Origin: Dokdonia sp. 4H-3-7-5
GTDB taxonomy: Bacteria > Bacteroidota > Bacteroidia > Flavobacteriales > Flavobacteriaceae
Direction of reading: 5' to 3'
NCBI RefSeq assembly: GCF_000212355.1
Contig: NC_015496.1
Span: 434,001 to 498,000, forward strand
Length of the DNA: 64,000 bases
Every line of letters starts with the position of its first letter. Within the stretch, counting starts at the first letter, position 1. Below the pieces are notes generated by a model that saw only the letters and a program-made list of their open reading frames with translations, was not told the DNA's origin and searched no databases. Shown here one piece after another: positions 18,371-27,662 of the stretch. The position numbers and the translations under genes were made by a program.

Positions 18371-19336
18371 TTGAACAACTTCCAGCAAATCATTGCTAGC
18401 GCACAGAAAACCATTCATATTGAGCAAACTGCGATTGCAAATCTCAGTTCATTAATAGACGAAGAATTTGCTCAAGCAGTACAAGCCATCTATAAATCTA
18501 AGGGCAGAGTGGTCATTACTGGCATAGGCAAGAGCGCAATTATTGCTCAAAAAATCGTTGCTACCTTAAATAGTACAGGAACTCCTGCACTATTTATGCA
18601 TGCAGCAGATGCTATTCATGGAGATTTAGGAAGCATTTTAATAGATGATATTGTAATCTGCATATCAAAAAGCGGAAACACCCCAGAGATTAAAGTCCTT
18701 GTACCTCTTATTAAAAAGACAGAAAATACGCTCATCGCAATTACTGCAAACAGAGATTCCTTTTTAGGTAAAGAAGCAGACTATATTTTACATGCAAACA
18801 CAGAAGAAGAAGCATGCCCTAATAATCTCGCACCTACCACAAGCACCACTGTACAGCTCGTGCTAGGTGATGCTGTAGCTGTTGCTTTGCTAGATTTGAG
18901 AGGATTTACAGAAAGTGATTTTGCAAGATACCATCCAGGTGGCTCGCTAGGCAAGAGATTGTACCTTACTGTTCACGATATTTGCGCTACTCATGAAAAC
19001 CCACAAGTAACTCCCGACGCAAGTATCAAAGAGGTTATTATTGAGATTACCAATAAAATGCTAGGCGTAACCGCTGTTGTGCTCAACGGAGTTATCCAAG
19101 GAATTATAACCGACGGCGACCTGCGTCGCATGCTCTCAAAAAATGATTCACTTGACGGTCTCACCGCTGCCGCAATCATGAGTGCTACACCAAAAACTGT
19201 ACGTCATGATGCTATGGCGATTGATGCAAAAGAAATTTTAGAAGCACATAATATTACCCAGTTATTAGTTGAAAAAGATGGAAACTATGCTGGCGTGGTG
19301 CACATACACGATCTTATAAAAGAAGGAATCGCATAA
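18371..19336 (+). CDS. kdsD: Arabinose-5-phosphate isomerase
   Basis: This enzyme makes arabinose 5-phosphate from ribulose 5-phosphate for KDO, a lipopolysaccharide sugar. The SIS domain (about 40-175: VVITGIGKSAIIAQKIVATL, HGDLG, SKSGNTPE) is followed by two CBS domains (about 205-320). The start is TTG at 18371: an in-frame TAA lies four codons upstream and no ATG precedes the SIS domain. Its stop overlaps the tatC ATG by one base (TAATG), so the two are translationally coupled. Length (321) is normal. Confidence 0.93.
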   Translation: MNNFQQIIASAQKTIHIEQTAIANLSSLIDEEFAQAVQAIYKSKGRVVITGIGKSAIIAQKIVATLNSTGTPALFMHAADAIHGDLGSILIDDIVICISKSGNTPEIKVLVPLIKKTENTLIAITANRDSFLGKEADYILHANTEEEACPNNLAPTTSTTVQLVLGDAVAVALLDLRGFTESDFARYHPGGSLGKRLYLTVHDICATHENPQVTPDASIKEVIIEITNKMLGVTAVVLNGVIQGIITDGDLRRMLSKNDSLDGLTAAAIMSATPKTVRHDAMAIDAKEILEAHNITQLLVEKDGNYAGVVHIHDLIKEGIA

Positions 19337-20175
19337 TGGCAAAAAAAGTAAAAAAACATCCAGATGAGATGTCCTTCCTTGACCACTTGGAAGAATTGAG
19401 ATGGCACTTAATAAGAGCTACCCTTGCTGTAGTTATAATAGGTACCGTTGCTTTTATATTTAAAGGAACTCTTTTTGAAATTATTTTTGGACCTCAAAAT
19501 CCAGACTTCGTGTCTTATGACATACTCTGTAAAATCTCCCAATTTTTTGGAGCAGAAAAAGGATGTATTGCAGATGGCGATATGGACTTTATCATCCAGA
19601 GTAGAAAAGTAGCTGGCCAGTTTAGCGCAGCTATATGGACTTCTATCATGGCAGGAGTTGTAATAGGCTTTCCATATATACTGTATGAATTTTGGAAATT
19701 TATATCTCCAGGACTCTATGAAAATGAGCGTAAATCTAGTAAGGGCTTTATTGTAGTTGCTTCCCTACTTTTCTTTTTAGGAGCAGCATTTGGATATTTT
19801 GTTGTAGCTCCTTTATCCATTAATTTTTTGGCAACTTTCAAGATATCTGACGCGGTTCAAAATGAATTTGATATCGATTCTTTTATAGGACTTGTAAGAG
19901 CATCCGTGCTAGCATCTGGATTAATATTTGAACTACCTATCATTATGTACTTCCTTACTAAAATAGGGCTTGTCACTCCAGAATTCCTTAAAAAGAATCG
20001 CAAGTACGCATTAGTTATTGTATTAATTTTGGCGGCAATTATAACGCCTCCAGATATTTCAACGCAAGTAATCGTTGCCGTACCTATCATTATATTATAT
20101 GAAGTAAGTATTTTTATTTCTAGAGGTGTTATCAGAAGAGAAAAACGCCGACTCAAGAAACAAGGACTTGCATAA
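19336..20175 (+). CDS. tatC: Twin-arginine translocase subunit TatC
   Basis: TatC is the receptor for twin-arginine signal peptides of folded exported proteins. The 279-residue protein has the signature MSFLDHLEELRWHLIRA at its N-terminus and six predicted membrane helices. A soluble insert (about 45-75, CKISQFFGAEKGCIADG) in the first periplasmic loop is typical of Bacteroidota. TatA is not in the window. A probable client is the metallophosphatase at 59013, whose signal is of Tat type. Confidence 0.95.
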   Translation: MAKKVKKHPDEMSFLDHLEELRWHLIRATLAVVIIGTVAFIFKGTLFEIIFGPQNPDFVSYDILCKISQFFGAEKGCIADGDMDFIIQSRKVAGQFSAAIWTSIMAGVVIGFPYILYEFWKFISPGLYENERKSSKGFIVVASLLFFLGAAFGYFVVAPLSINFLATFKISDAVQNEFDIDSFIGLVRASVLASGLIFELPIIMYFLTKIGLVTPEFLKKNRKYALVIVLILAAIITPPDISTQVIVAVPIIILYEVSIFISRGVIRREKRRLKKQGLA

Positions 20176-20203
20176 TATCACTTAAGTAACATTTAATTTT
20201 TTA

Positions 20204-20221
20204 ACGCTTTCGCGAAAGCGT
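20204..20221. repeat. Iterated palindrome copy 6 (intergenic)
   Basis: ACGCTTTCGCGAAAGCGT, 18 bases perfectly symmetrical, lies between the tatC stop and the next start, 22 bases before that ATG. The left flank is a T-run, the right flank an A-run. Confidence 0.92.
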
Positions 20222-20243
20222 AAAACCACTACTCCCCACAACT

Positions 20244-20603
20244 ATGAGCAATAATATTATAGACGATTTTAATAGCTACCGTTCTACAATGAACGATAAA
20301 ATCCTTGCCGATAACAACAAAATCGTCAAGCGTATTTTTAACCTAGACACAAATGCATTTTCTGAAGGTGCGCTAGATAAAAAGACAAAAGAACTCCTAG
20401 GACTTGTGGCCTCTACAGTGTTACGTTGTGATGATTGTGTAAAATATCACCTCGAGAGCTGTCATGATGAAGGTGTAACTAAGGAAGAAGTAATGGAAAC
20501 ATTAAGTATAGGGACTCTTGTAGGAGGAACTATTGTAATACCTCACTTACGCCGCGCTTATGAATACTGGGAAGCGCTAGACGAGAGAAAAGCAGGTAAA
20601 TAA
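20244..20603 (+). CDS. AhpD-like / carboxymuconolactone decarboxylase family protein
   Basis: The 119-residue all-helical protein carries the CxxC-x3-H redox site of the family (CDDCVKYHLESC). Such proteins act as alkylhydroperoxidase-like reductases or decarboxylases; the exact reaction cannot be read. It is a likely continuation of the kdsD-tatC transcript (68-base gap holding a palindrome) and is followed by a small membrane protein and lptB. Confidence 0.8.
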   Translation: MSNNIIDDFNSYRSTMNDKILADNNKIVKRIFNLDTNAFSEGALDKKTKELLGLVASTVLRCDDCVKYHLESCHDEGVTKEEVMETLSIGTLVGGTIVIPHLRRAYEYWEALDERKAGK

Positions 20604-20618
20604 TTAAAACGGTATGCC

Positions 20619-20801
20619 ATGAAGAGATTTTTAAAATATTTTATGTCCTTTTTCATGGCGTACAGTCTTATACTCACTGCTTTTGAATATTTGAGCAATG
20701 ACAACATAAGCTGGTTTGGAATTTTATTTCAAGCTTTGTTTTTTGGTTTGATAATGGCTTTCACTTTTACACGTTATAATAAGGTCAAAACAGAGGATTA
20801 A
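20619..20801 (+). CDS. Small two-helix membrane protein, unknown function
   Basis: This 60-residue protein, which I do not recognise, has two hydrophobic segments (about 5-24 and 30-51) and a basic C-terminus (RYNKVKTED). It starts 15 bases after the AhpD-like gene and ends 22 bases before lptB, with the same strand and tight spacing, so it is most likely a real gene of this run. Confidence 0.65.
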   Translation: MKRFLKYFMSFFMAYSLILTAFEYLSNDNISWFGILFQALFFGLIMAFTFTRYNKVKTED

Positions 20802-20823
20802 ACAATTTGTATATTTACTTACT

Positions 20824-21564
20824 ATGAAACTACGTGCTGAAAATTTAATGAAATCCTATAAAGGCCGAAAGGTGGTTAAAGGAATTTCTGTAGAGGTAAA
20901 TCAAGGAGAGATCGTAGGATTACTAGGCCCTAACGGCGCTGGAAAAACTACCTCCTTTTATATGATTGTAGGTCTTGTAAAACCTAATGGTGGAAATATC
21001 TATCTAGAGCAGCAAGATATTACAAAGTACCCCATGTACAAGCGTGCTCAGAATGGAATAGGTTATCTCGCGCAAGAGGCATCTGTTTTTAGAAAACTAA
21101 GCATTGAGGATAACATATTAAGTGTTTTACAACTCACAAAACTCTCAAAGAAAGAGCAACTTCATAAAATGGAGGAGCTCATAGAAGAGTTTAGCTTAGG
21201 TCATATACGTAAAAGCCGAGGTGATTTACTTTCTGGAGGTGAACGTCGCCGTACAGAAATTGCACGAGCACTAGCAACCTCTCCATCTTTTATATTACTA
21301 GATGAACCTTTTGCAGGTGTAGACCCCGTAGCAGTAGAAGATATACAGCGCATCGTAGCACAGCTTAAAGATAAAAACATAGGTATACTTATTACCGATC
21401 ATAATGTTCAAGAAACACTTGCTATTACAGATCGTACTTATTTAATGTTTGAGGGAAGCATTCTCAAACATGGAGAACCGGAGGAACTTGCAGCAGATGA
21501 GATGGTACGTAAAGTATACTTAGGCCAGAACTTTGAACTGCGTAAGAAAAAACTATTTACATAG
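20824..21564 (+). CDS. lptB: LPS export ABC transporter ATP-binding protein LptB
   Basis: LptB powers extraction of lipopolysaccharide from the inner membrane with LptFG. The 246-residue ATPase has Walker [12 protein letters not shown], signature [15 protein letters not shown], and Walker [12 protein letters not shown] with the LptB-typical DPVAVEDI and [10 protein letters not shown]. LptF/G are not in the window. Its neighbourhood (kdsD, tatC) fits envelope biogenesis. Confidence 0.96.
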   Translation: MKLRAENLMKSYKGRKVVKGISVEVNQGEIVGLLGPNGAGKTTSFYMIVGLVKPNGGNIYLEQQDITKYPMYKRAQNGIGYLAQEASVFRKLSIEDNILSVLQLTKLSKKEQLHKMEELIEEFSLGHIRKSRGDLLSGGERRRTEIARALATSPSFILLDEPFAGVDPVAVEDIQRIVAQLKDKNIGILITDHNVQETLAITDRTYLMFEGSILKHGEPEELAADEMVRKVYLGQNFELRKKKLFT

Positions 21565-21585
21565 TTTACCATTAAACCAACCATA

Positions 21586-21612
21586 GTGTGAGTTTTCTAG
21601 TCAACCTCACAC
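21586..21612 (+). other. Hairpin between lptB and the PAP2 gene
   Basis: GTGTGAG (21586-21592) pairs with CTCACAC (21606-21612) over a 13-base loop. No U-run follows, so it may be a pause or processing element rather than a terminator. Confidence 0.4.
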
Positions 21613-21629
21613 ACTAAATTATAATCCTC

Positions 21630-22475
21630 TTGAAAACGACCTTCACCATCATATTCATTTGTTTCTTTTCTATTTTTTGCAAAGCGCAAACACCTATTAC
21701 TTCACAAACTCAAGACACCTTGAGTGTTTTAAAACTAGCATTGTACGATACAAAAGTTATGCTCAAAGGTATAGGTCACGCATACACAGGGCCTCTACGA
21801 TGGAAAAAAGATGACTGGATTGTGGCTGGTACCATTGCTGGAGGAACAGCACTACTCTATTTTGTGGATGATGATGTAAATAATTTTTTTTCAAAAAGAA
21901 GTGATGATTTACCAGGAGTACTAGACGAGGTTGGAGAACGTGGGGGTAGTCCGCAGGTAATATATGGTCTGACCGCTGGAACATATTTATTTGGATTATT
22001 TACTAAAAACCAAAAGGTACGCAGAGCAGGAGCTTTGATGACTTCTTCGGCAGTTACAGCTGGACTGTTACAAACCATTCTCAAAGCCTCTACAGGTAGA
22101 AGCAGACCAGAAAACGGCAAAGGTAAATTTGAATTTAACCCTTATAGCGGAATGGCGGGCTTTAGATCATTTCCTTCTGGCCATACTATACTATCTGTTA
22201 CAATGGCGCATGCAATTGCAAAGCAATTTGACAATACTTGGGTAAAAGTTGGCGTGTACGCCTTAGGATCTATTGCACCTTTGCAAAGAATTTGGGGAGG
22301 AGCCCATTGGCTTACAGATGTTGCCCTTAGTGCTGCATTGAGTATTGTTATTGTAGATTCTATAGACAACTACATGAACAAAAGCAACGTCTATCCCGAC
22401 GGAACTAAAAAGAATAAAATCACTTGGAATTTTAATGTAGGTCTAGGTCGTGCCGGGATATCAGGTACTTTCTAA
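21630..22475 (+). CDS. Exported PAP2-family phosphatase
   Basis: The 281-residue protein has a signal sequence (MKTTFTIIFICFFSIFCKAQ) and the three PAP2 motifs: K-x6-RP (KASTGRSRP), PSGH (SFPSGHTIL) and the third motif with GAHWLTD. This family removes phosphate from lipids such as undecaprenyl pyrophosphate or lipid A; the substrate is not decided. It starts at TTG 21630 with no earlier in-frame start near. It ends one base from the opposing gene at 22477, leaving no room for a terminator between them. Confidence 0.85.
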   Translation: MKTTFTIIFICFFSIFCKAQTPITSQTQDTLSVLKLALYDTKVMLKGIGHAYTGPLRWKKDDWIVAGTIAGGTALLYFVDDDVNNFFSKRSDDLPGVLDEVGERGGSPQVIYGLTAGTYLFGLFTKNQKVRRAGALMTSSAVTAGLLQTILKASTGRSRPENGKGKFEFNPYSGMAGFRSFPSGHTILSVTMAHAIAKQFDNTWVKVGVYALGSIAPLQRIWGGAHWLTDVALSAALSIVIVDSIDNYMNKSNVYPDGTKKNKITWNFNVGLGRAGISGTF

Positions 22476-22476
22476 A

Positions 22477-22851
22477 TTATACTTTAGTTCGCTCTTCTTG
22501 TTGTGCTTTTATAATAAGTACCAACATAGACAACCTACCAATCACAAAGGTAAAAAGACCAAATAGCGTACAAAGCAATGCTACTTTAAGTCCGCCTGCC
22601 ATCATGGGTTGCGATATATTACCGCTTCCTTCTATGGCATCAAAAGCTGTAATTAAACCCAAGGTAGAACCTAGAAAGCCCCACATCATTGCAAATAAAC
22701 TAAGGTGACTTATAATTTCTGAGGTTGCTCTCTTAGCTCTTTTTCCCATGAGAGAAATTACAAGTAGCGCGATAATTGCAATAATTACAACTAGAATAGG
22801 ATACATAAATAATGGCCCTCCCTCGTTCATGCGATCAATTAATTGTGACAT
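22477..22851 (-). CDS. Short MotA/TolQ/ExbB-family proton channel protein
   Basis: The 124-residue protein has three predicted membrane helices, with the family fingerprint in FLGSTLGLITAFDAIEGSG and the preceding acidic/basic loop KRAKRATSEI. ExbB/TolQ proteins form pentamers that couple proton flow to work with an ExbD/TolR partner. No ExbD-like gene is adjacent and the protein is shorter than usual (200 or more), so it is either a minimal orphan homologue or partnered elsewhere. Confidence 0.75.
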   Translation of the reverse strand: MSQLIDRMNEGGPLFMYPILVVIIAIIALLVISLMGKRAKRATSEIISHLSLFAMMWGFLGSTLGLITAFDAIEGSGNISQPMMAGGLKVALLCTLFGLFTFVIGRLSMLVLIIKAQQEERTKV

Positions 22852-23125
22852 AGTGTATAGTATTAATGGTTAATATATTTCTTTTGATATTAAATGATTG
22901 AAAATAACATGCTGGGCAAGTTATTCGTAAACGTTTATGAGGTAAATATATAACTGTATTACAATGCTCATTTATAAACTCGACCAACTTCCATTATAAC
23001 ACACATTATAACCTAATAAGCCTTTTAAGTGGTTACTCGCTTGGTAAAAGTGTTATTCCCATAATGAATCTCGTCGTTCATCTCAAAAAATTAAATCGTT
23101 CTTATATTTTTCTCATCTTTGAAAG

Positions 23126-24175
23126 ATGTATGAATTCAAGCTTAAAAATCTTGCGATTATCCCATTACATATTATACTGTGGATAGTCGTATGGCTATTT
23201 TACATTTACTTTTTTAGCTATGCAGCAGCAAATGAAGAATTTGTCTTATACTTTGCAACAAGTCTTTTGCCAATAACGATTACAGTAACTTATATTATAG
23301 CCTACTATTTAATTCCAAAGTTCTTGCTTGAAAAGCGCTATCTACTATTTAGCACCTACTTACTGTACACCATGGTTGGCTCGCTATTTCTTATTATCAT
23401 TATCACTTTTATCAACTTCATATTTTTATCTAATTATGATATGAAGCAAATGCCATTACTCACTCGTAATTTTCTATTTGTATTCATACTTGTCTATATA
23501 ATTGCTGGATTGGTATCACTTGTTCAAGTACTGCGATACAACTACAAAGCGATTAATCGAAATACCGCGTTAGAAAAGAAACTTCTAGAAGGTCAACTTA
23601 CGCTCAAAGAGAAAGAACTTTATTACCTAAAAGAGCAAATCCACCCTCATTTTCTATTCAACACACTAAATATTATTTATGGCGCAGCACTAACAGAGTC
23701 TAAAGATACTCCTGACTTGATTTTAAAATTGTCCAATCTGCTCGATTATACTCTTAATCAGATTGAGAAAAAAACTGTTGCAATCTCTGAAGAGGTTCTC
23801 TACATATCTTCTTATATAGGACTAGAGCAAGTGCGCTTTAGAGACACATTAAAAGTTTCATTCTCAAAAAAAATAGACAACGACATACAAGTGCCGCCAA
23901 TGTTATTTATTGCATTTATTGAAAATGCATTTAAACATGGCAGTCCACATGACAGTATATTACACATCGCAATATCTCTTGAAGTCAATGTCAACCAACT
24001 ACATTTTTCCATAAAAAATACTATCAAAGAAGATCCCTCTCCAAAAGAAAATCATGGGCTAGGAATGCAAAATAGTATCAAGAGGTTGGATACTTTATAT
24101 CCAGACGCTTATACTCTTAACACCCACACTTCAAAAGGATGGTATTACCTTGAGCTAATTATCAACATAAACTAA
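23126..24175 (+). CDS. LytS/YehU-type sensor histidine kinase
   Basis: This 349-residue membrane kinase has four membrane helices (about 10-135) and then the His_kinase region with LKEQIHPHFLFNTLNIIYG, where the phospho-accepting histidine lies, and the ATP-binding end with GLGMQNSIKRLDTLY. It has no HAMP or PAS domain. The stop overlaps the response-regulator ATG by one base (TAATG), so they form one pair. The stimulus is unknown; such pairs often sense envelope or cell-wall state. Confidence 0.9.
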   Translation: MYEFKLKNLAIIPLHIILWIVVWLFYIYFFSYAAANEEFVLYFATSLLPITITVTYIIAYYLIPKFLLEKRYLLFSTYLLYTMVGSLFLIIIITFINFIFLSNYDMKQMPLLTRNFLFVFILVYIIAGLVSLVQVLRYNYKAINRNTALEKKLLEGQLTLKEKELYYLKEQIHPHFLFNTLNIIYGAALTESKDTPDLILKLSNLLDYTLNQIEKKTVAISEEVLYISSYIGLEQVRFRDTLKVSFSKKIDNDIQVPPMLFIAFIENAFKHGSPHDSILHIAISLEVNVNQLHFSIKNTIKEDPSPKENHGLGMQNSIKRLDTLYPDAYTLNTHTSKGWYYLELIININ

Positions 24176-24873
24176 TGGAAACTTATCAAGCGATTATTAT
24201 AGATGACGAGCCCATGGCTCGTGAGATTTTAGAAAATCATCTTGCTAAAATAACTCAAGTGAATGTAGTTGCTGTTTGCAAAAATGCAACCGAAGGCTTC
24301 AGCGCTCTAAGTAAGCATGATGTTGATCTCGTCTTTCTAGATATAAATATGCCAGAGGTTACCGGACTTATGTTTGCCAAGGCAATTCAAGGAACAACAA
24401 AAATAATTTTTACTACTGCTTATCGAGAATATGCCGTAGAAGGGTTTGACTTACAAGCGGTAGATTACCTACTTAAGCCTATATCCCTAGAGCGCTTAAT
24501 GAAGGCTTTACAGAAGTTTTATAAGGAAGTGAGTCCAAAAGTTGAGAGTACAAATCAAGAAACCTTTAGCTTTTTTCGCTCTGATCGTAAAATGATAAAA
24601 GTAGACTTCAACAATATACTTTACATAGAAAGCATAGGTGATTACTTGAAAATACACACCACAAATGACGTTATCGTCACTAGGGAAACCCTACTTGCCA
24701 CTCTAGAAAAACTACCCGCTACCCTATTTTTGAGAACACATAGATCATATGTGGTTGCGATAAGTAATATTGAAAGTTTTACAAACGAACATATTAATAT
24801 TAATAATAAAGCAATTCCTATCAGCCGTAGCTACCGTGACCAAGTACTTAGCATATTAAACCGCATAAAATAA
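24175..24873 (+). CDS. LytTR-type response regulator
   Basis: The 232-residue regulator has a receiver domain (about 1-120) with the phospho-accepting Asp in LVFLDINMPEVTG and the conserved Lys in VDYLLKPI. A LytTR DNA-binding domain (about 135-232, DGDYLKIHTTNDVIVTRETL-like, ending PISRSYRDQVL) follows. It is paired with the kinase directly upstream. Its targets are not visible; no LytTR direct-repeat site could be called by eye. Confidence 0.92.
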   Translation: METYQAIIIDDEPMAREILENHLAKITQVNVVAVCKNATEGFSALSKHDVDLVFLDINMPEVTGLMFAKAIQGTTKIIFTTAYREYAVEGFDLQAVDYLLKPISLERLMKALQKFYKEVSPKVESTNQETFSFFRSDRKMIKVDFNNILYIESIGDYLKIHTTNDVIVTRETLLATLEKLPATLFLRTHRSYVVAISNIESFTNEHININNKAIPISRSYRDQVLSILNRIK

Positions 24874-24887
24874 TGTAGTTTATTATG

Positions 24888-24895
24888 TACCTTTG
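24888..24895 (+). promoter_or_regulatory. Candidate -7 element for folE
   Basis: TACCTTTG fits TAnnTTTG and lies 96 bases before the folE ATG. A TTG at the matching distance was not found, so this is a partial match. Confidence 0.4.
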
Positions 24896-24936
24896 CAAGC
24901 CTTAAAAAATCATTACGACAAAGATTAAAAAGGTGC

Positions 24937-24964
24937 TTATTATGCTTTCGCGAAAGCGTAATAA
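24937..24964. repeat. Iterated palindrome copy 7, extended (upstream of folE)
   Basis: A 28-base near-perfect palindrome: TTATTA at 24937-24942 mirrors TAATAA at 24959-24964, around GCTTTCGCGAAAGC (core 24946-24955) with one mismatched pair. It ends 27 bases before the folE ATG, the most promoter-proximal copy in the window. Confidence 0.9.
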
Positions 24965-24991
24965 ATTCCATTAAAAGGATTGCAGATTACT

Positions 24992-25693
24992 ATGAAAACA
25001 GATTTAGATAGAGGAATACAAGTAGACGACGCCAGTCTTCTCAACGAAGAAATAGGCGATAATCACGTTGCTACAAGTGCTATTACACCATTGCGTGATG
25101 ATGCTTTTGAGATGAGTAACGCAGATAAAATGGCGAGCATTCAAGAAGATGTTGCACATATTATGCAAACACTAGGTCTTGACATGACTGATGATAGCCT
25201 TAAAGGTACTCCAAAGCGTGTGGCAAAAATGTTTGTAAACGAGATCTTCGCAGGTTTACATCCAGATAATAAACCTAAGGTTTCCGTTTTTGATAATAAC
25301 TATAAGTATGGAGAGATGCTTGTAGAAAAAAATATTACAGTGTACTCTACCTGTGAGCATCACTTACTACCTATTGTAGGTCGTGCACACGTGGCTTACA
25401 TTTCTAACGGAACTGTTGTAGGTCTTAGTAAAATGAATCGCATTGTAGATTATTATGCAAAGCGTCCTCAAGTACAAGAGCGCCTTACTATGCAGATTGT
25501 GCAAGAATTACAACGCGCAATGGGAACAGAAGATGTAGCCTGCGTTATCGATGCAAAGCATCTCTGTGTAAATAGTAGAGGAATAAGAGACATCGAGAGC
25601 AGCACAGTTACTAGCGAGTTTGGTGGTAGATTTAAAGATGCTGCTACTCGCAGAGAATTTTTAGATTACATCAAGCTAGACACAGATTTTTAA
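24992..25693 (+). CDS. folE: GTP cyclohydrolase I
   Basis: FolE converts GTP to dihydroneopterin triphosphate, the first step to folate or other pterins. The zinc site appears as STCEHHLLP with a later LCVNSRG; substrate-binding segments are GLSKMNRIVDYY and QVQERLTMQI. The open frame reaches a TTG at 24980, but ATG 24992 (MKTDLDRG) is the better start, giving 233 residues. A short N-terminal extension (about 40 residues) precedes the catalytic domain. It is followed by a strong terminator. Confidence 0.95.
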   Translation: MKTDLDRGIQVDDASLLNEEIGDNHVATSAITPLRDDAFEMSNADKMASIQEDVAHIMQTLGLDMTDDSLKGTPKRVAKMFVNEIFAGLHPDNKPKVSVFDNNYKYGEMLVEKNITVYSTCEHHLLPIVGRAHVAYISNGTVVGLSKMNRIVDYYAKRPQVQERLTMQIVQELQRAMGTEDVACVIDAKHLCVNSRGIRDIESSTVTSEFGGRFKDAATRREFLDYIKLDTDF

Positions 25694-25723
25694 GAAGCTA
25701 CAACTTGCTTATAAATACTTATA

Positions 25724-25755
25724 AAAAAGCGGTTTCTTTTTAGTTACCGCTTTTT
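25724..25755 (+). terminator. Terminator after folE
   Basis: AAAAAGCGGT (25724-25733) pairs with ACCGCTTTTT (25746-25755) over a 12-base loop, with the U-run inside the right arm. The end of the hairpin overlaps the -33 element of the cysS promoter. Confidence 0.85.
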
Positions 25756-25784
25756 GAGTTTTACAATTAAGATATTTACCTTCG
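25754..25784 (+). promoter_or_regulatory. Candidate promoter of cysS
   Basis: TTG (25754-25756) and TACCTTCG (25777-25784) are 20 bases apart; the -7 box has one mismatch to TAnnTTTG. It lies 26 bases before the cysS ATG. Confidence 0.6.
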
Positions 25785-25810
25785 TCACACACACATAAAT
25801 AGCACATAAA

Positions 25811-27295
25811 ATGCCATTATACCAAGATCAAGAACTTACAGTTTACAATTCCCTTTCGGGAAAAAAGGAACTTTTTAAACCCCTTCTTGAAGGATATGTA
25901 GGCATGTACGTTTGTGGTCCTACCGTATATAGCAATGTACACTTAGGTAACGTACGTACTTTTATGAGCTTTGATATGATTTTTAGATATCTCAAGCACC
26001 TTGGATATAAAGTGCGATATGTGCGTAACATCACAGATGCTGGTCACCTTACAGATGATGCAGATCAAGGAGAAGATAAGATTGCAAAAAAGGCGAGATT
26101 AGAAAAAATCGAACCTATGGAAGTTGTGCAGAAATACACACTAGACTTTCATGATATTCTCAATAAATTCAACTTCTTACCTCCTAGTATTGAACCTACA
26201 GCTACAGGTCATATTATCGAGCAAATGGAAATCATTAAGAAAATCATAGATAATGGTTATGCTTATGAAAAAAATGGCTCTGTATATTTTGATGTTGTAA
26301 AGTTTAATAAAGACCATGAGTACGGTAAACTTTCTGGCCGCAAGCTAGAAGATATGATTGCAAATACTAGGACTCTCAACGCACAAGATGAAAAAGAGAA
26401 CCCTCAAGACTTTGCACTCTGGAAGAAAGCAGAACCACAGCATATCATGCGCTGGCCCAGTCCCTGGGGAGATGGCTTTCCAGGATGGCACTTGGAGTGT
26501 ACTGCTATGAGTACAAAATACTTAGGAGACCAGTTTGACATACACGGTGGAGGTATGGATTTAAAGTTCCCTCACCATGAGTGTGAGATTGCACAAAACG
26601 AGGCAGCCCTAGGTACCGAACCCGTGCGCTACTGGCTTCACGCAAATATGCTCACTCTCAACGGACAGAAAATGGCCAAAAGTACCGGGAACAGTATTAA
26701 TCCTGGGGAGATATTTTCTGGAGATAGCGAGCATCTCTCTAAAGGATTTGCTCCTAGTGTTGCGAGATTCTTTATACTTCAAACAAGCTATCGTAGCATC
26801 ATGGATTTTTCTAATGACGCTTTACTTGCTAGTGAGAAAGGCTTTCATAGACTTATGGAAGCACTCAAAATAGCAAAAAATCTTACGGTTTCTAAGGAAA
26901 GTAGCTTTGATGTGACAGCATGGAAGCAATCTTGCTACAATGCCATGAATGATGATTTTAATACACCTATTCTCATAGCACAACTTTTTGAAGCTGTCAA
27001 GCAAATCCATTTAATAAAAGATGGCAAGGCGACAATCACAGCCGAAGATTTGAAACTTCTACTAGACACTCTTGAAGCTTTTGTTTTTGACGTTTTAGGA
27101 CTTGAGGATAATAACGCTTTCGCGAAAGCGGACGATTCAAAACTCAATGGAACCGTTGAACTACTAATAAAGCTGCGCAAAGAAGCTAGAGAAAACAAAG
27201 ATTTTGCCTTAAGTGACAAAATACGCGATGAACTTATTGAACTAGGAATACAACTGAAGGATAGTCGAGAAGGTACAAGCTTTTCGGTAAACTAA
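25811..27295 (+). CDS. cysS: Cysteinyl-tRNA synthetase
   Basis: CysS charges tRNA-Cys. The 494-residue class I enzyme has the HIGH-type site [10 protein letters not shown], the KMSKS-type loop [11 protein letters not shown] and zinc ligands in [16 protein letters not shown] and PHHECEI. The start at ATG 25811 fits the family N-terminus. It overlaps yidD by one base (TAATG), so they are coupled. A palindrome copy lies in a variable linker near the C-terminus (NAFAKADD). Confidence 0.97.
   Translation: MPLYQDQELTVYNSLSGKKELFKPLLEGYVGMYVCGPTVYSNVHLGNVRTFMSFDMIFRYLKHLGYKVRYVRNITDAGHLTDDADQGEDKIAKKARLEKIEPMEVVQKYTLDFHDILNKFNFLPPSIEPTATGHIIEQMEIIKKIIDNGYAYEKNGSVYFDVVKFNKDHEYGKLSGRKLEDMIANTRTLNAQDEKENPQDFALWKKAEPQHIMRWPSPWGDGFPGWHLECTAMSTKYLGDQFDIHGGGMDLKFPHHECEIAQNEAALGTEPVRYWLHANMLTLNGQKMAKSTGNSINPGEIFSGDSEHLSKGFAPSVARFFILQTSYRSIMDFSNDALLASEKGFHRLMEALKIAKNLTVSKESSFDVTAWKQSCYNAMNDDFNTPILIAQLFEAVKQIHLIKDGKATITAEDLKLLLDTLEAFVFDVLGLEDNNAFAKADDSKLNGTVELLIKLRKEARENKDFALSDKIRDELIELGIQLKDSREGTSFSVN
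27115..27130. repeat. Iterated palindrome copy 8 (in cysS)
   Basis: CGCTTTCGCGAAAGCG, core 27118-27127, read as A-F-A-K-A in a poorly conserved linker close to the end of the protein. Confidence 0.92.
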
Positions 27296-27549
27296 TGGTT
27301 TCTATCAAGAAAATAGCCATTGCTCCATTTTTAGGACTTATCTGGTTTTATCAAAAATTCATCTCTTCATGGACGCCAAGCTCGTGTCGCTATAGCCCTA
27401 CTTGCTCGAGTTACACAAAAACGGCACTAGAAAGACACGGACTTATCACTGGAGGCTGGTTATCTATCAAGAGAATATTTTCTTGCCACCCATGGGGCGG
27501 TCAAGGATATGACCCAGTTCCCGAAAAAGAAGAATTAAATAATACATAA
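27295..27549 (+). CDS. yidD: Membrane protein insertion efficiency factor YidD
   Basis: YidD helps the YidC insertase place proteins in the inner membrane. The 84-residue protein has the family core [20 protein letters not shown] with its conserved cysteines and the ending [12 protein letters not shown]. It is translated from a start overlapping the cysS stop. The usual neighbours (rnpA, yidC) are not here, so its position is unlike E. coli. Confidence 0.95.
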   Translation: MVSIKKIAIAPFLGLIWFYQKFISSWTPSSCRYSPTCSSYTKTALERHGLITGGWLSIKRIFSCHPWGGQGYDPVPEKEELNNT

Positions 27550-27662
27550 AGACTTTTAGTATCTGCTATTAAGGTTTTAAATTGCTTATTGAAAATAAAC
27601 AACACACTCGATCTACTGTGGAAACACTAACTAATGATCTGAGTAGCTAACAATCCCAATAT

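Noticed and set aside
21586-21612. Full terminator between lptB and the PAP2 gene
   Set aside because: The hairpin has no U-run after it; kept only as a possible structural element.
24980-25000. Upstream AAAGGA as a Shine-Dalgarno for folE
   Set aside because: It is too close to the TTG and too far from the ATG for normal spacing, and this lineage rarely uses such sites.
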